Shown here one piece after another: positions 44,649-55,782 of a stretch of DNA of 64,000 nucleotides; the first letter of the stretch is position 1, and each line of letters starts with the position of its first letter. The stretch is taken from NCBI GenBank assembly GCA_037447655.1, contig JBBHKE010000195.1, forward strand, positions 158,423-222,422, written 5' to 3'. Made by a program: the position numbers and the translations under genes. The notes beneath the pieces were generated by a model that ran no database searches, had not been told where the DNA came from, and worked only from the letters and a program-made list of their open reading frames with translations. Source of the stretch: Zygnema cylindricum (lineage: Eukaryota > Streptophyta > Zygnematophyceae > Zygnematales > Zygnemataceae).

Positions 44649-46583
44649 GTCCGTGGCCCCATGTGCCAAAGTCTTTTCTGTCATTTTCCTCAAAAAATTA
44701 GTGCCTTACCAATTTCATTACAGCCGCACAAAGAAAGTAAAAAAAGTGAAAGAACAATTTGCGTCAGCTTCAAACATGTTGTCATCTTGTGTAATTCGAC
44801 ACATGACTACGTCATGCCACGTGATCTTCAAACTTTACCTTAACACACATCGGAGATGTGAGCTAAATTAAAATATCACCGCACGATAGAAAAACAGATT
44901 CACACGTGCCAGAGGTTTTCAAAAGTTTCAAACGACGGAAGAGTACATAATTTGATTTTTTTTTTAACCGTTTGCATCCACTACATATTAATTTTGCAAG
45001 GGTCTCAAAATTCCGATGCCATTTCACGACGACCAAACAAGAGATGCATAGGCAAAAGGTAGCATCGTCAACATGGAACGGCATAGGGCTGGAAGGTTGT
45101 ACATCTACAACATAGTTGTTGAAATCGCGCGATTTTTTCATTTTTCCATTTTTTACGTATTATTCGTGACTTTTAAAAAAATTGCAAAAAAACGGGTTGT
45201 ACTTTCTGTCTGGTAAACATAACGGGCAATTTACGGAAACTGTACAGTATTTTACGGTATCTTTACGGTTTTTTTCGGAAAATGTTCGGAATTAGACGAA
45301 AAGACACGTTGTACTAATAAGTACTTTCTGTCCGTTAAACTGAACAAAATTTCACGGATAACGTACGGAATTTTATCGTTCATGTACGGACAATTTCGAA
45401 AAGAGACGTTGCAGCGTCACACTATTTGCGGGCAGTAAGTTTGAAATGTGTACAAACGTACGAACATGTACGAAATTGTACGGACAATAATTCATTGATG
45501 ATTTTTACAATTTTTTCAAATCGACCTCTCCGATTTCTACGTATTATTCGCGCGTTTGAATCGTGCGGAAAATACGATTTGAACAACTATGGTTTAAAAT
45601 GTCATGCAACGACATGTGATGTCACAAGCTTTTACAATAAATATCGTGCGACAACATAGATTGTAGATGTTGACAACCGTCACAGGCATTGTTGACGAAT
45701 ACAATCGTCCCAAAATTAAGGGTACGGCCCCGTGTACTTGTAAGTTAGCGAACTTACTTTGTATTTTAGCGCGGATTTGGCGGACCCGGATTTGAGGTGT
45801 CGCTATGTGTTTACTCGAAATTGTCACTTAAGTTTGTGACTATTGTATACGTTGACAATACCCGTGACGGCTGTCACCGTGTACAATCGGTCTTTGCCGC
45901 ACCTTTTTTTTTCTAAACTTTTTGAAACGTCGGAAGACACATCGTACTTTTTGAAACGATATGGTTTGTCGCATGTCATTGCTTATCATCTTAGACGTAC
46001 AGCCTTGCAGCCATAGCCGTACGACATGCCTTTGCTTAAACCTCTCCCGTCCGGCCGCCATGATTTCGCAGATTTTTCACCTTCCCCTGAAATGACAGCC
46101 TCGAGACCCTTGCGAAAAAAACCCGTACAAAGTGCATGAGGAAACAAACGAACAGCCCTGTACTTTTCCCAGTCGTCAAAATTTTTTGAAAACTTTTCAC
46201 ACGGGGGAATATGTTTTCCTATTTGTGTAAACGGTTCTACTTTGCTTAAAGCACATTGCCGATGTGGTTTATGATAAGTTTGAAGATGACGCGGCAGTGG
46301 CTCGAAAAAACACAAGACACGTTTTGTACATCCTAAGTTTGAGAATGACGCAAACCGTACTTTACAAATTTGCAATTTCTTCATACGGTTTCAGCTTAGG
46401 CAGTACGGCGCTAAGTTTTGAAGGAAAACGACAGAAAAAAAACCCGTACTTAGCCACATGGGGCCGTACCCTAAGTAACGATTTCGTTTTTACGCATTGG
46501 GACGAATAGAAAACCACGTGCGGAGAATTTTCGCTACCTTACAAAGTAAGTTCGCTAAGTTACAATCACATGGGGACATGACC
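44649..46583 (-). mobile_element. Outer TIR element with nested insertion
   Basis: The left end GTCCGTGGCCCCATG follows TTA (44646-44648). The right end CACATGGGGACATGACC precedes TTA (46584-46586). The right end, read inverted, has the same GTAACTTAGCGAACTTACTT block as the left ends of elements C and D, so this element lies in opposite orientation. It is interrupted by 45720-46471. No transposase seen. Confidence 0.55.
45720..46471 (+). mobile_element. PIF/Harbinger-like element D, nested
   Basis: Left end GGGTACGGCCCCGTGTACTT, right end CACATGGGGCCGTACCC, TAA on both sides (45717-45719 and 46472-46474). 752 bp, no coding capacity. It is the cleanest member of the A/B/C/D family. Confidence 0.88.
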
Positions 46584-46586
46584 TTA

Positions 46587-47756
46587 AAGATTAAAGAGTC
46601 AAGAAAAGATAAGCAAAACCAATCAGAATCAAAAAACAAGATGTTATCTAGAATAAGCAACCTCCGATGCCAATGCTGCCAAAGATGACTTACCCTCAAA
46701 GAGAAGAACCCTGTAGAAGATGGAAACCCACAACCCTACCAATCTTACATTGACCCACAATGCCAAAGATCGTGGATGTGGGCCAAATCCCTTATCGAAA
46801 GATCTTGGAGACATTGTCCATCATTTGCCACCGTGCTTCGCTGGGCCGCAGCCTGATCTTTGATGGCAACGGTACACGTGGGCGGAAGAAAACAACCAAA
46901 AGGTTCGGTGTAAGATTCCGTGGACCTTTGGATTCAAATGTTTTTCACGCACAATTGCATGGGAAGTCGTCGAGGCAATTGCCCGATGTGACAGAAATCG
47001 CCACGCCCGTATGCACCGCCACGTCGTCCGGGAACAAATGCGTGTGCTACTAGGGCGGATTCGGGAGGACCACATCCTAAAGGGTCCTCCCAACACCATG
47101 GAAGAAAACAAAGTCAACCGGACCGCACCTCCGTATTGGAGGGAGATATATCGGAAGCAAACGGACAGGTCGAGTGTTTCATCGACTTCTTATATCTTGC
47201 CGTATGATAAACAACTTCAGCAAAAGCCTTTATTGAACAATATTCCATAAATGCCAATACCTCCTCAACTTATCCTTTAGGTATCACTCAATAAATAAAA
47301 TCTTTGCAAGACTCGACCAATTTTTAACCTCAAAAGTAGTACCGTGTCTTGGTATACAATTATAGTCACAACGAATAATTATGAGACTGTGAAAAAGAAA
47401 ATTAACATGTAATCGGTGATTGAACAACTAATTCTTATTGAAAGAAAATGTCAACCTCTAAACAAATTAAAGCTTGTCACATATACCAAATCGATCGACT
47501 TTATTGACTACGATGGTATCAATAACTGCAAAAGCCGAATAGTACTTCATCAATGACTCATTCCTGACTTCAATTATTATAAAGATGTGCCGATGAAGAA
47601 AATGAACACACAGTTGTTGTAAAGACTCTATAAGAAAACGATTTTTTGTATGATTTTCAGAGGACTGTGACTCAATCTTATTCTTGATTCGATTTATCGA
47701 TTTGAGGAGTGTGGTTACAATCAAGAACTAAGGATAGAACTTAGTAGCCACAGGGG
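46587..47756. other. Unassigned region with one long open frame
   Basis: A plus-strand frame reads from about 46862 to 47150 (WQRYTWAEENNQ, then VVREQMRVLLGRIREDHIL, then APPYWREIYRKQ) and looks protein-like, but it has no convincing start and I do not recognise it. It could be a transposon-protein remnant or an exon. The remainder is AT-rich and non-coding. Confidence 0.3.
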
Positions 47757-47880
47757 GGAAGGATGGGGGAAGGGGGCAAGGAGGGGAGGCTTGGAGGGGG
47801 GGAGGGAAGGAGGGGAGAGTGGAGGGATGGAAGAGGGGGGGGGGAGGAGGAGGAATGGAAGGAAGGAACAGGAAGGAAGA
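47757..47880. repeat. G-rich purine tract
   Basis: GGGGGAAGG, GGAGGGAAGG and a run of 12 G near 47836 make a plus-strand purine stretch with G-quadruplex potential. Confidence 0.85.
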
Positions 47881-50615
47881 AGCTTTAGAGTGACTAATCG
47901 AAATCAAGAGTGTAGTATTAGTTCTTTCCCAAGGGTCGGAAAACTACACATAATTTTCTACACACAATTCAAAAGTAATTATGACCAAAATAAAACATAG
48001 AGAGATCTGAATCCATCTCTGATAGGGAGGCGAAGGTCATAGTAGTATACCTTGTGGAAAATAGATTTGTCGCAGTGAAGCGATAGGAGGGGGATATCCC
48101 AAAGGCTTGAAAAACCTAAAAAATATAAAAAACCTAAAAAACCTTAAAACATTTCCCCACTTTTTCCAAATGTACATCCTATGGAAGCTTGCAGAATCCT
48201 TCAGGGCATGGCCCAAGGTTGTGTTGGTATAATTAAAAACGTAGCGGTTATGGATCATGCTATGGATCTCCACGTGGCTATGGAAGATGCGCAGGTATCT
48301 CCCTCTGTAGTAGTGACGTGACGCTCGGCCCCTCTTCCAAGTCCCTTCTTCCTTAGCGTGAAACCCGGAGCCTTCGATGGCCTCCCTCGTCCTATCCCTT
48401 CGCAACCCGAAACGAGAGCGGGGAAAACCTCGCCCCCTCTTATTTGCCTCTCTCCCTCGTTGCCTTCCACGTCGCCTCCTCACTCTTCGGCCTTGCGTCG
48501 ACGCTGAGCTCCGACGGGTGAAAGAAACAATATTGATTTGGATCGTAAAAGATATTTCTTTGAAAATCCTTTCTTTTGAGTACATGTACGGCCTATTTGG
48601 TGCAGAATCGAGCGTGAAAGATGGGGAAAACGGGTTTAAGAAAGCTCGGCGGAGAATTGTAGCGTTTTATGCCGCGTCCTTGCCGCTTCCAGTTTCGCTT
48701 TGCTTGTTTCCATGCGGCAGTTGCGACGACAGCGCATGGCTCGACAGTTCTGCTGCCGTACATGTCGGGCAACGCCACTTTCCGCTGTCGCGACCAGCGA
48801 CGCCGAGGGTCTACAACTGTCACAGCATTGACGCCGAACCTAAATGACATTTCTCAAGTGTCACATTTCGGATACACCCAAAATGAGAACTGTACGGAGA
48901 ATCTTCGCACGCGACAGAGATGTCAATCGCGATCGCACGATCACACGCGGCACGCGCTTACGCGATTAGTGGAAGTCAAGCTAAGGGAACAATGTACTGT
49001 ACTGTAGCGACCATGGTAGTATGGTACAAACGTCGCCAAAAACGAATGATTTTTGTGACCAATTTCGTCCTCCAGCGGTACTTGAAGCCAGGTGGCAGAT
49101 CCTCGAAGATTTCACAAGCATCCCGTGCGCTAACAAAGAAAGGAAATAAAAATTACCGCAAGGACGGTAAGCTTTATCGTTTTCGTAAATGTTAGTACAG
49201 TAAATAACCGCACTGTGAACTTTTTTTTCCTTTTTTCTTTTTTTTTCTTTTTGTCGGCGTACATATCGCTTCAACCGTCTAGTCAATCTGCCACGTGACT
49301 TCTCGTTAGAAACGCGAAACTGTACGGATTTATCTGCTTGCAATGACTTTCAAATATTTGTCATTATGTCATCGCGCAATCTATTTTAAAATGTTTCAAC
49401 CAATCGCGCGTCGCCTTAAGATTCAGATGGTCAAAATCGACAAATACGACAATCCTAGCAAAGGGCACTCCGTACAGTCGACATTTGCAATAACTTTTGG
49501 GGACAATTTTAGCGTAAAACTTTATCTGGAGAGCAGTCGTGGATCGTCGATTCTACTCGGAAGAGAATCGCACGCTTGAGGACACACTCCAGATATTGCA
49601 GTTTTGTCACCGACCGTACATATCCATGAATACCGAATCCCTTGGGACCATGAATGAAACTCGTTTGTCGGCTTTCGGGGATATCACAGCTATACCATGC
49701 GTCCATGCCAGCTCACTTCAAACAAATTGTCGGTGAAAACGACCCCAGCTATAATATCTCCTGGAGTGCCGACAGCAGAAGTATGGCAATACTCTTCTTG
49801 TCTGCATGGATAATCCGACAGGAAAAAGGTGTATTAAATGCGGCAATGCTGGCATGGTCGTACAATAATGGTTCGCGAGCGGCGGCTGATCTGCGACTGG
49901 TGAAGGACTTCTCGATTTGGACGTTGCCTGGAAAATATCGCGGGGTGTTATGGCCGATTCTGCCACATCGCCCGACATACGAGTCACGGCGGCAACCGGT
50001 GAGATATTGATTTTGTCGCACTTCTGTAATAAGATTCGGAGCTGTCGGATTCTAACGAGGCCCGGCGAATTGAAGGATAACAAATATCACACATTCAGAT
50101 TTTGCCAAATCTTACGCCATCTCAAATTTGTCTCCATTGTCGAATAATAAGTCCTGTCTACTCACGCTGAGGGATATAATAATTCTGTTATTGGATTGCA
50201 CTGTGCTGTGATTGAATCTTTACAACAGACTTTTGTATCGCACAAAAGGATACGGACAAATAAAGCTGCACTTTGGTTCAGTGCACAGTACAAGTTCTGT
50301 AATTTACTTTAGAGCGCTTTGCCGTACGAAGCTCCTGTCGTACACAAAATTATTGCCTGGGAAACGCTCGCGGACCCTCAGTTCGGTCTTGGCGGAGATT
50401 TCGGCAGACTGAAGTCCGTACGATAAAATAGTTCAGCGCGAATCTGATTGGTTGAGGGTTTTTTTTCCTTAGGATATTTTATGGTTTGTTAGGGTTTTAA
50501 AAAAAAAGAGGAAAAACTTTAATCATGCCCGAAAAAACTTTGAGGACTTCTTTAAAACCGTAAAGAAAACACAAAATAACCCCATAACCGTATCCACACT
50601 AGACCAAAGAGTTAT
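47881..50615. other. Unassigned region, no confident gene
   Basis: Open frames exist on both strands at 48037-48585 (minus, Arg/Gly-rich) and 48377-48847 (plus). They overlap in antisense and show no recognisable domain. 49343-50147 has further short frames. The density of CGTACGG motifs resembles the TIR-element interiors elsewhere in the window, so mobile DNA is likely. Confidence 0.3.
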
Positions 50616-50618
50616 TAA

Positions 50619-51391
50619 GGGTAACCTTCCATCAGGCGAAAAGTGGGGTTGTTTACTGGAGAAAGTAACTTTACGTACTAAGCCGTACTGTTTTTTTTTT
50701 TTTTTTTACAAAATATGTTTACCAGAAATTCGTTAAGATTCTCCAAACTTTTTGGCAAAAACTTCCACCGTCCTATTTTGAAATTTCGACGCAAACGCCC
50801 CTTCCATCCAGTACCTGGCGAGTCTCCTCCGACTGTCCTTAGGGGGACACTTTGCGCTTACTGGACGCGTGTATTGGTCCACTTGTAAAAGTAAGAGTCG
50901 ATCAACGACGGACGTGAAGCTATAAACTTACATGTGGCAAATGGCGTGTACCTTTTGACAACTAAGCCACCCTGTTCGACGACAAAATCTTGGTTGTAGG
51001 ACATCCTGTCACGCCTCCGCTGGTAAAGCTATAATACATGAACGTACAAATGTTACATTCATGGACATTTGTACGAATTTTCATTTTGCAACGGTTTTCG
51101 TGACCCTTGGTACAACTACAAATACAAGGGTGTACAGATTGTACATTACCGTGATGCTACTAAATATTTTAATATGTGTCCGCCCGTACAGATACGCAGT
51201 CGAGATTTTGTACTTTTCAAACCTTTCATTAATCCCGAGCGACTCAAATGATCCTACGTGGTACCAATTGCAATCTAACACGTAAGCAATTTTTGCTTCA
51301 CTGGCACGACCTGATGGAAAGGTGTTACAAATATCACTGCCAGTAAACGTGACCTTACGATTACTGTGAACCCTTGATGGAAGGTAACCCT
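50619..51391. mobile_element. PIF/Harbinger-like element, GGGTAACCTTCC TIR
   Basis: Left end GGGTAACCTTCCATCA and right end TGATGGAAGGTAACCC (one base difference) with TAA at 50616-50618 and 51392-51394. 773 bp, no transposase seen. An internal inverted pair (CATGAACGTACAAATGT... near 51040 and ACATTTGTACGAA near 51064) could form a hairpin. Confidence 0.78.
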
Positions 51392-51394
51392 AAG

Positions 51395-52716
51395 TGGTTT
51401 CGAATTTAAACTAAAAAAAACTCAAAGAGAAAAATCCTAAACATACAATTAATGAAAAAATGAACAAAAAAAAAATTGATCATTTCAGCTGCAATGGTCC
51501 TGTGAGTCTGGGTCGATCCCATGCCAGTCAAAAACACATAATTGCAAATTTTGCCACGTGGTCGTGTGAAATCGTATCTTTCTGAATTCTAACGAAATAT
51601 CCTCTTTATTATTCGATATTTTGAAAAATCTACAAAATTTGACCAAGAGTCTTATTTGAGATTCACGTATCGACGCGTGGCAACAAAAATGTAGTCGTCA
51701 AGAAATACAAAAGGCAAATCGCTTGACACAAATCACGATTGGCTCAAAATGGTTTCGTCGTGTTCCTCAATGTGTCTTTTGTCTAGCGTGTCTATTTCGA
51801 AAGTTTACGTCCTTCCACGTCGGCGAATTCAAAACTATCAAAGTCAGGCTGAAATCCAACGCGTCACAAATTCTGTTGCGAAAAAAATTACGTGCGATCT
51901 GATTCGGCTCTGATAACCTATTCCCACCGGAAAAAAAATCACTTCCGCAACAGACGGACGTTTGAATAATGTACGGCTTTCCGAGCACCGACTTTGTAGA
52001 TTTCGGAAGTTCTCAGAAAACCGTACAAACAAACTTCCTCAAAATATTGTCGGATATAGAAGTAGGACAAAAGTTGCGTCTTTATGTGAAACAGGCCAAC
52101 GCTTACCCGAAAAGTTGATATAGCAAAAACAACATCCGAACGGCTATTTCGTTGTTTTCGTGCGTACTAGTAAGTTTGAAAATTTGCAGGTTTGTTTTCG
52201 CGCCTATGTTTGATGACGTCGAAGTGTATAACGTGTCATAGGACACCTTCAATCAGAGTTACGTGCCAAAATTTGGTGTAAACAAGACCCGTTTTCCGAT
52301 GAGTTTTCGGAAAATCATCGGAATGGGCAAAAAGTTACATATGCTCCGATGGGCATAGGCTATGATTCTTAATCAGTTCATCGTACAGCCAGTGTAGACA
52401 AGAGATACGTCTTCATATCCATTGGTCATAAAAGCATGACATGGGACTCAGGGATATGCCGAGGGGCATGAGATTTCGGTCACCATGTAATACGAAACGT
52501 GCGGAAGGCATACCGAAACGTACGGAGACGGAGCTGTAATGGCCTCCTGAGACACAGTAATATGACTAATATCATGTTGGATTACATGAAGCCCGTCTTT
52601 TCTTCGTCAAATGTTATATAACGCCCATAGTTGTAACAGTTAGCAAAATTTTAGGTTAACACTTTATTATAATTAATTATAGTAACTTACAATTCACAGC
52701 GTGGCTCTTTTAAAAA
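51395..52716. other. Intergenic, nothing recognised
   Basis: No gene supported. Short frames only. Confidence 0.4.
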
Positions 52717-52724
52717 CTATTTAA

Positions 52725-53180
52725 TAGTGTTCTGTATCGGCAGGGTTTTGACGATAATCGATATGTTCTTTTTTTTGGCTTGGCAATAATCGATACATTG
52801 GCACGATACATCGATGCCGGTGTTATCGCCGATATCGGTTTTCTATCGCGATAACACCAGTAGCAATAACTATCGGCGATAATTGCACAGATCTTATTAT
52901 ACAGCTTCACCGTTTATTCCGTCTGACTCAACCGCCATTATACTGTTACACAGAGTAAGGAATAGTTTGTTATACGTAGCATGACACGCTATATACAGTG
53001 AAAAATATAATGTAGTATGTCATAAAGTACCACTATATAGCGCACTATATTTTTTCCACTTATCGCCGACAAGGAATTTGTTGATCTCACAACGATATAT
53101 CGGGACCATTGACTGTTCAATAACCGATAACTATCGGTATCGGTGTTATCGCAATAATTTTTTTACCGATACACAACACA
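52725..53180. mobile_element. hAT-type MITE rich in TATCGG motifs
   Basis: Ends TAGTGTTCTGTATCGG and inverted CCGATACACAACACA enclose 456 bp packed with CGATA/TATCG motifs in both orientations, as in hAT subterminal regions. The 8-bp flanks CTATTTAA and TAATTTAA agree at 6 of 8 positions, a possible old 8-bp target duplication. Confidence 0.5.
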
Positions 53181-53188
53181 TAATTTAA

Positions 53189-54957
53189 CCGCGTATTGTT
53201 ATTAACACTAATTTTTGATTATAGGTGAAAAAAATACTCACCTGTACTAGTGTGATTAACTCTAATACCGATAGCCACTATATCTTGAGTACTATTTTGA
53301 CATCCATAAAAGGGAGAGTAGCATTGACCACTCTATTTCACCTTCTGGTTAAAGTAAATAATTTTGCAATGGTTTAAAATGTTGTTTACACTATATTTTA
53401 AACGTTTATATTTTTCTATTATTGAAAATGATACAACTTAATTGGTACTTCCACAAATACAAATACATTTTTTTTTCACTGCTTTCTTACAATATGTAAT
53501 TGAAACGTTAAAGTTGCACTCAAAATATATGTTCAACAAAAACAACATTCAATTCTAATGTATTCACATGTCCAATATCGAAATTCTTAAGACTTCGTGA
53601 TCAATGATAAAATTGAGCGTCAATCAGAGTATAAAACCAAAATAATAGTTAAGTTGTAATACTTCCAATACCATTGATTTCCAAAGGTCCATGGTGAACT
53701 CACAAACAAAAATACAAAAAACGAAAACGTTGGAAATTAATCTTCGCATTCCCTGTTGAATGAACTTTGTGAAGACATTCTTTTAAAGTTTGACTACATT
53801 TTTCCGATTCACATTATAGTAATAACTTTGCAATGATAATAAAAACATTGACACCACCTTAAAGACGAAAAGATACTAAATAAATGTGGACTGTAAAAGA
53901 TTTGTAGTGGTAGTAATCTAATTAATGCCTACCAAATTTGGTACGCCTACTCTTGGCCTCCATAAGTCATAACCTACCGTAATTGTCTATATATTTTTCA
54001 ATACACGATAACTTTCAATATCAATTTTAGCAATCTAACAAATTTGCATTGAGCCAACTAAACTCCAAATTCAAGTGTGACACGACAATTAATGACAATG
54101 TTATGCAATATAAAAAATGTGTATATCAACTATGTTTCACTTTAAAACTGGGACAACTTTGATAAGTATACACAGTCCAAATATTAGACAAACTTCCACA
54201 CAATTGGCCCATGTCTTCCTATAGTGATAGTTAATGTGATTCGTTTGTACCTTCATAGGAGTTGGAATAACATGAGCGAATCTTATTGCGTCCTTAGTAA
54301 AAGTATATCTTAGTAGGAAAATATAAGGCGAATGACCCATATACCTTTTCAAAATACATTACAAAAAGAGTTCGTTCACAACGTCATTAAAACCTTGTTA
54401 GAGTTGATAAGTTGACTAAGGTAATGATGAAACAAACAGGTAAATGTTTGGTTTTATATCATAAAATATGAAAGATAAAAGCGATGATGATGAGTCCGCA
54501 TTTAGAATTTCATGTTTGTTTTATTATGACTTAATTATATGTGTAGTTTTCCCTTACATTCTATTGCCCACAAGATCGTTCTTGGATAAAGATCTCTCAT
54601 ATCTGTAACGAGACATTTGTAGCATAATGCTTGGGCGAACTTTCAATCAGGTCGTCGAAATAGCTAAACTCTCTCATGCGTAACTTCCTCCTACGTTCAT
54701 GTATTGAAAATCACCAATAAAGTTTCAAGAGTGGAACTTGAGTGTAAGATTTGTGCAAGCGCGCTACCTTGTCCTACGAGTTGTTTGGTAATGTTTTTAA
54801 AATGAAAATCTCAAACCACATAAAAGAATCATAAAAAAGGTGGCTAACCATGAAGATCAATGGATGCCATAGGAAGTGTTATATGATGTTTTCGGACAAA
54901 GATATTTTGGTGGATTTGTATCAACATTGTTTCTAGTCACATGGCCTCTTCAAGTTG
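53189..54957. other. AT-rich intergenic region
   Basis: No gene recognised on either strand. Short open frames lack features. Confidence 0.4.
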
Positions 54958-54962
54958 TAAAT

Positions 54963-55607
54963 TGTAGAATCTTAAACAAAAGACATTCACTCAAATAAAT
55001 TCTCTAATCTTAAATCATTACACAGCGGAAGCTCATAAAAGACAAGAGGAATATTTAGCCAAAAAGATATATAAGTGTTTTTGGCCGAAGCCTCTTTACA
55101 ACATCTCTCTTCTCTTTTCTCTCTCTCCTCTTTCTTCTTTAAATAATCTCTTACTCCAAGATTAATCATCTAAGATAGATTGATTAATACATTATACTCT
55201 ACAGCATACACTGCTGCCTATATACTTGCCACTCTGCACTAACAGACAACAAGGTAATATAAGCAAGACTTAGCGTAGGGACAAGCTCTGACCCTAGCTA
55301 ACTGTCGCATACTGCAATGAAAGTTCCACGAAGGAAGGCGCACGCGCTTTCTTCTTTCGAAACGACTAACTCCAAAAGTTGACTTTACACGTGTCGATTC
55401 ACGAACACACCTGCATGCAAAATCAAACACCTGCGCACGCAAACAAAAGTCACGCGAAACCAAATAGTACATTTCGTTCGCGGATAACAAAAGTACCCCC
55501 ACGAAACGACGTCGTACATTTTGTATGATGAAGTGACACTTCACGTCCAACAAACAAATGTTGGTTTGAAGCTTCGCGAAATGCCGCGAAACGATAATAT
55601 CCTAACA
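54963..55607 (-). repeat. Copia 2 3' LTR
   Basis: On the element's strand it starts TGTTAGGATATTATCG and ends GATTCTACA. It matches the other LTR with scattered substitutions. Confidence 0.9.
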
Positions 55608-55782
55608 ATCCCACTGTTATTGTCGAAATCGCCAAAACTCCTCAACATAATCCAAGTTTCGGTTGCCCCCACTCAAATACATCATGCGTGGCAGCTTTCG
55701 TCTGCAAATCTGCCGCCTCCTCTTTTGTCGGTACGTACGAAAATATAATCTCGTTCGCCGTAACCAAACCTCTTACAAAATG

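Larger units (their letters stand above)
33914..44910 (+). repeat. Segmental duplication, copy 2
   Basis: Direct-orientation partner of 13546-26030. It begins immediately after the Copia 1 3' LTR, inside element A. It carries its own insertion (36370-37366) and lacks the copy-1 insertions. Confidence 0.9.

Noticed and set aside
48037-48847. Overlapping antisense open frames (182 and 156 residues)
   Set aside because: No domain recognised on either strand; Arg/Gly richness follows base composition. Kept only as unassigned sequence.
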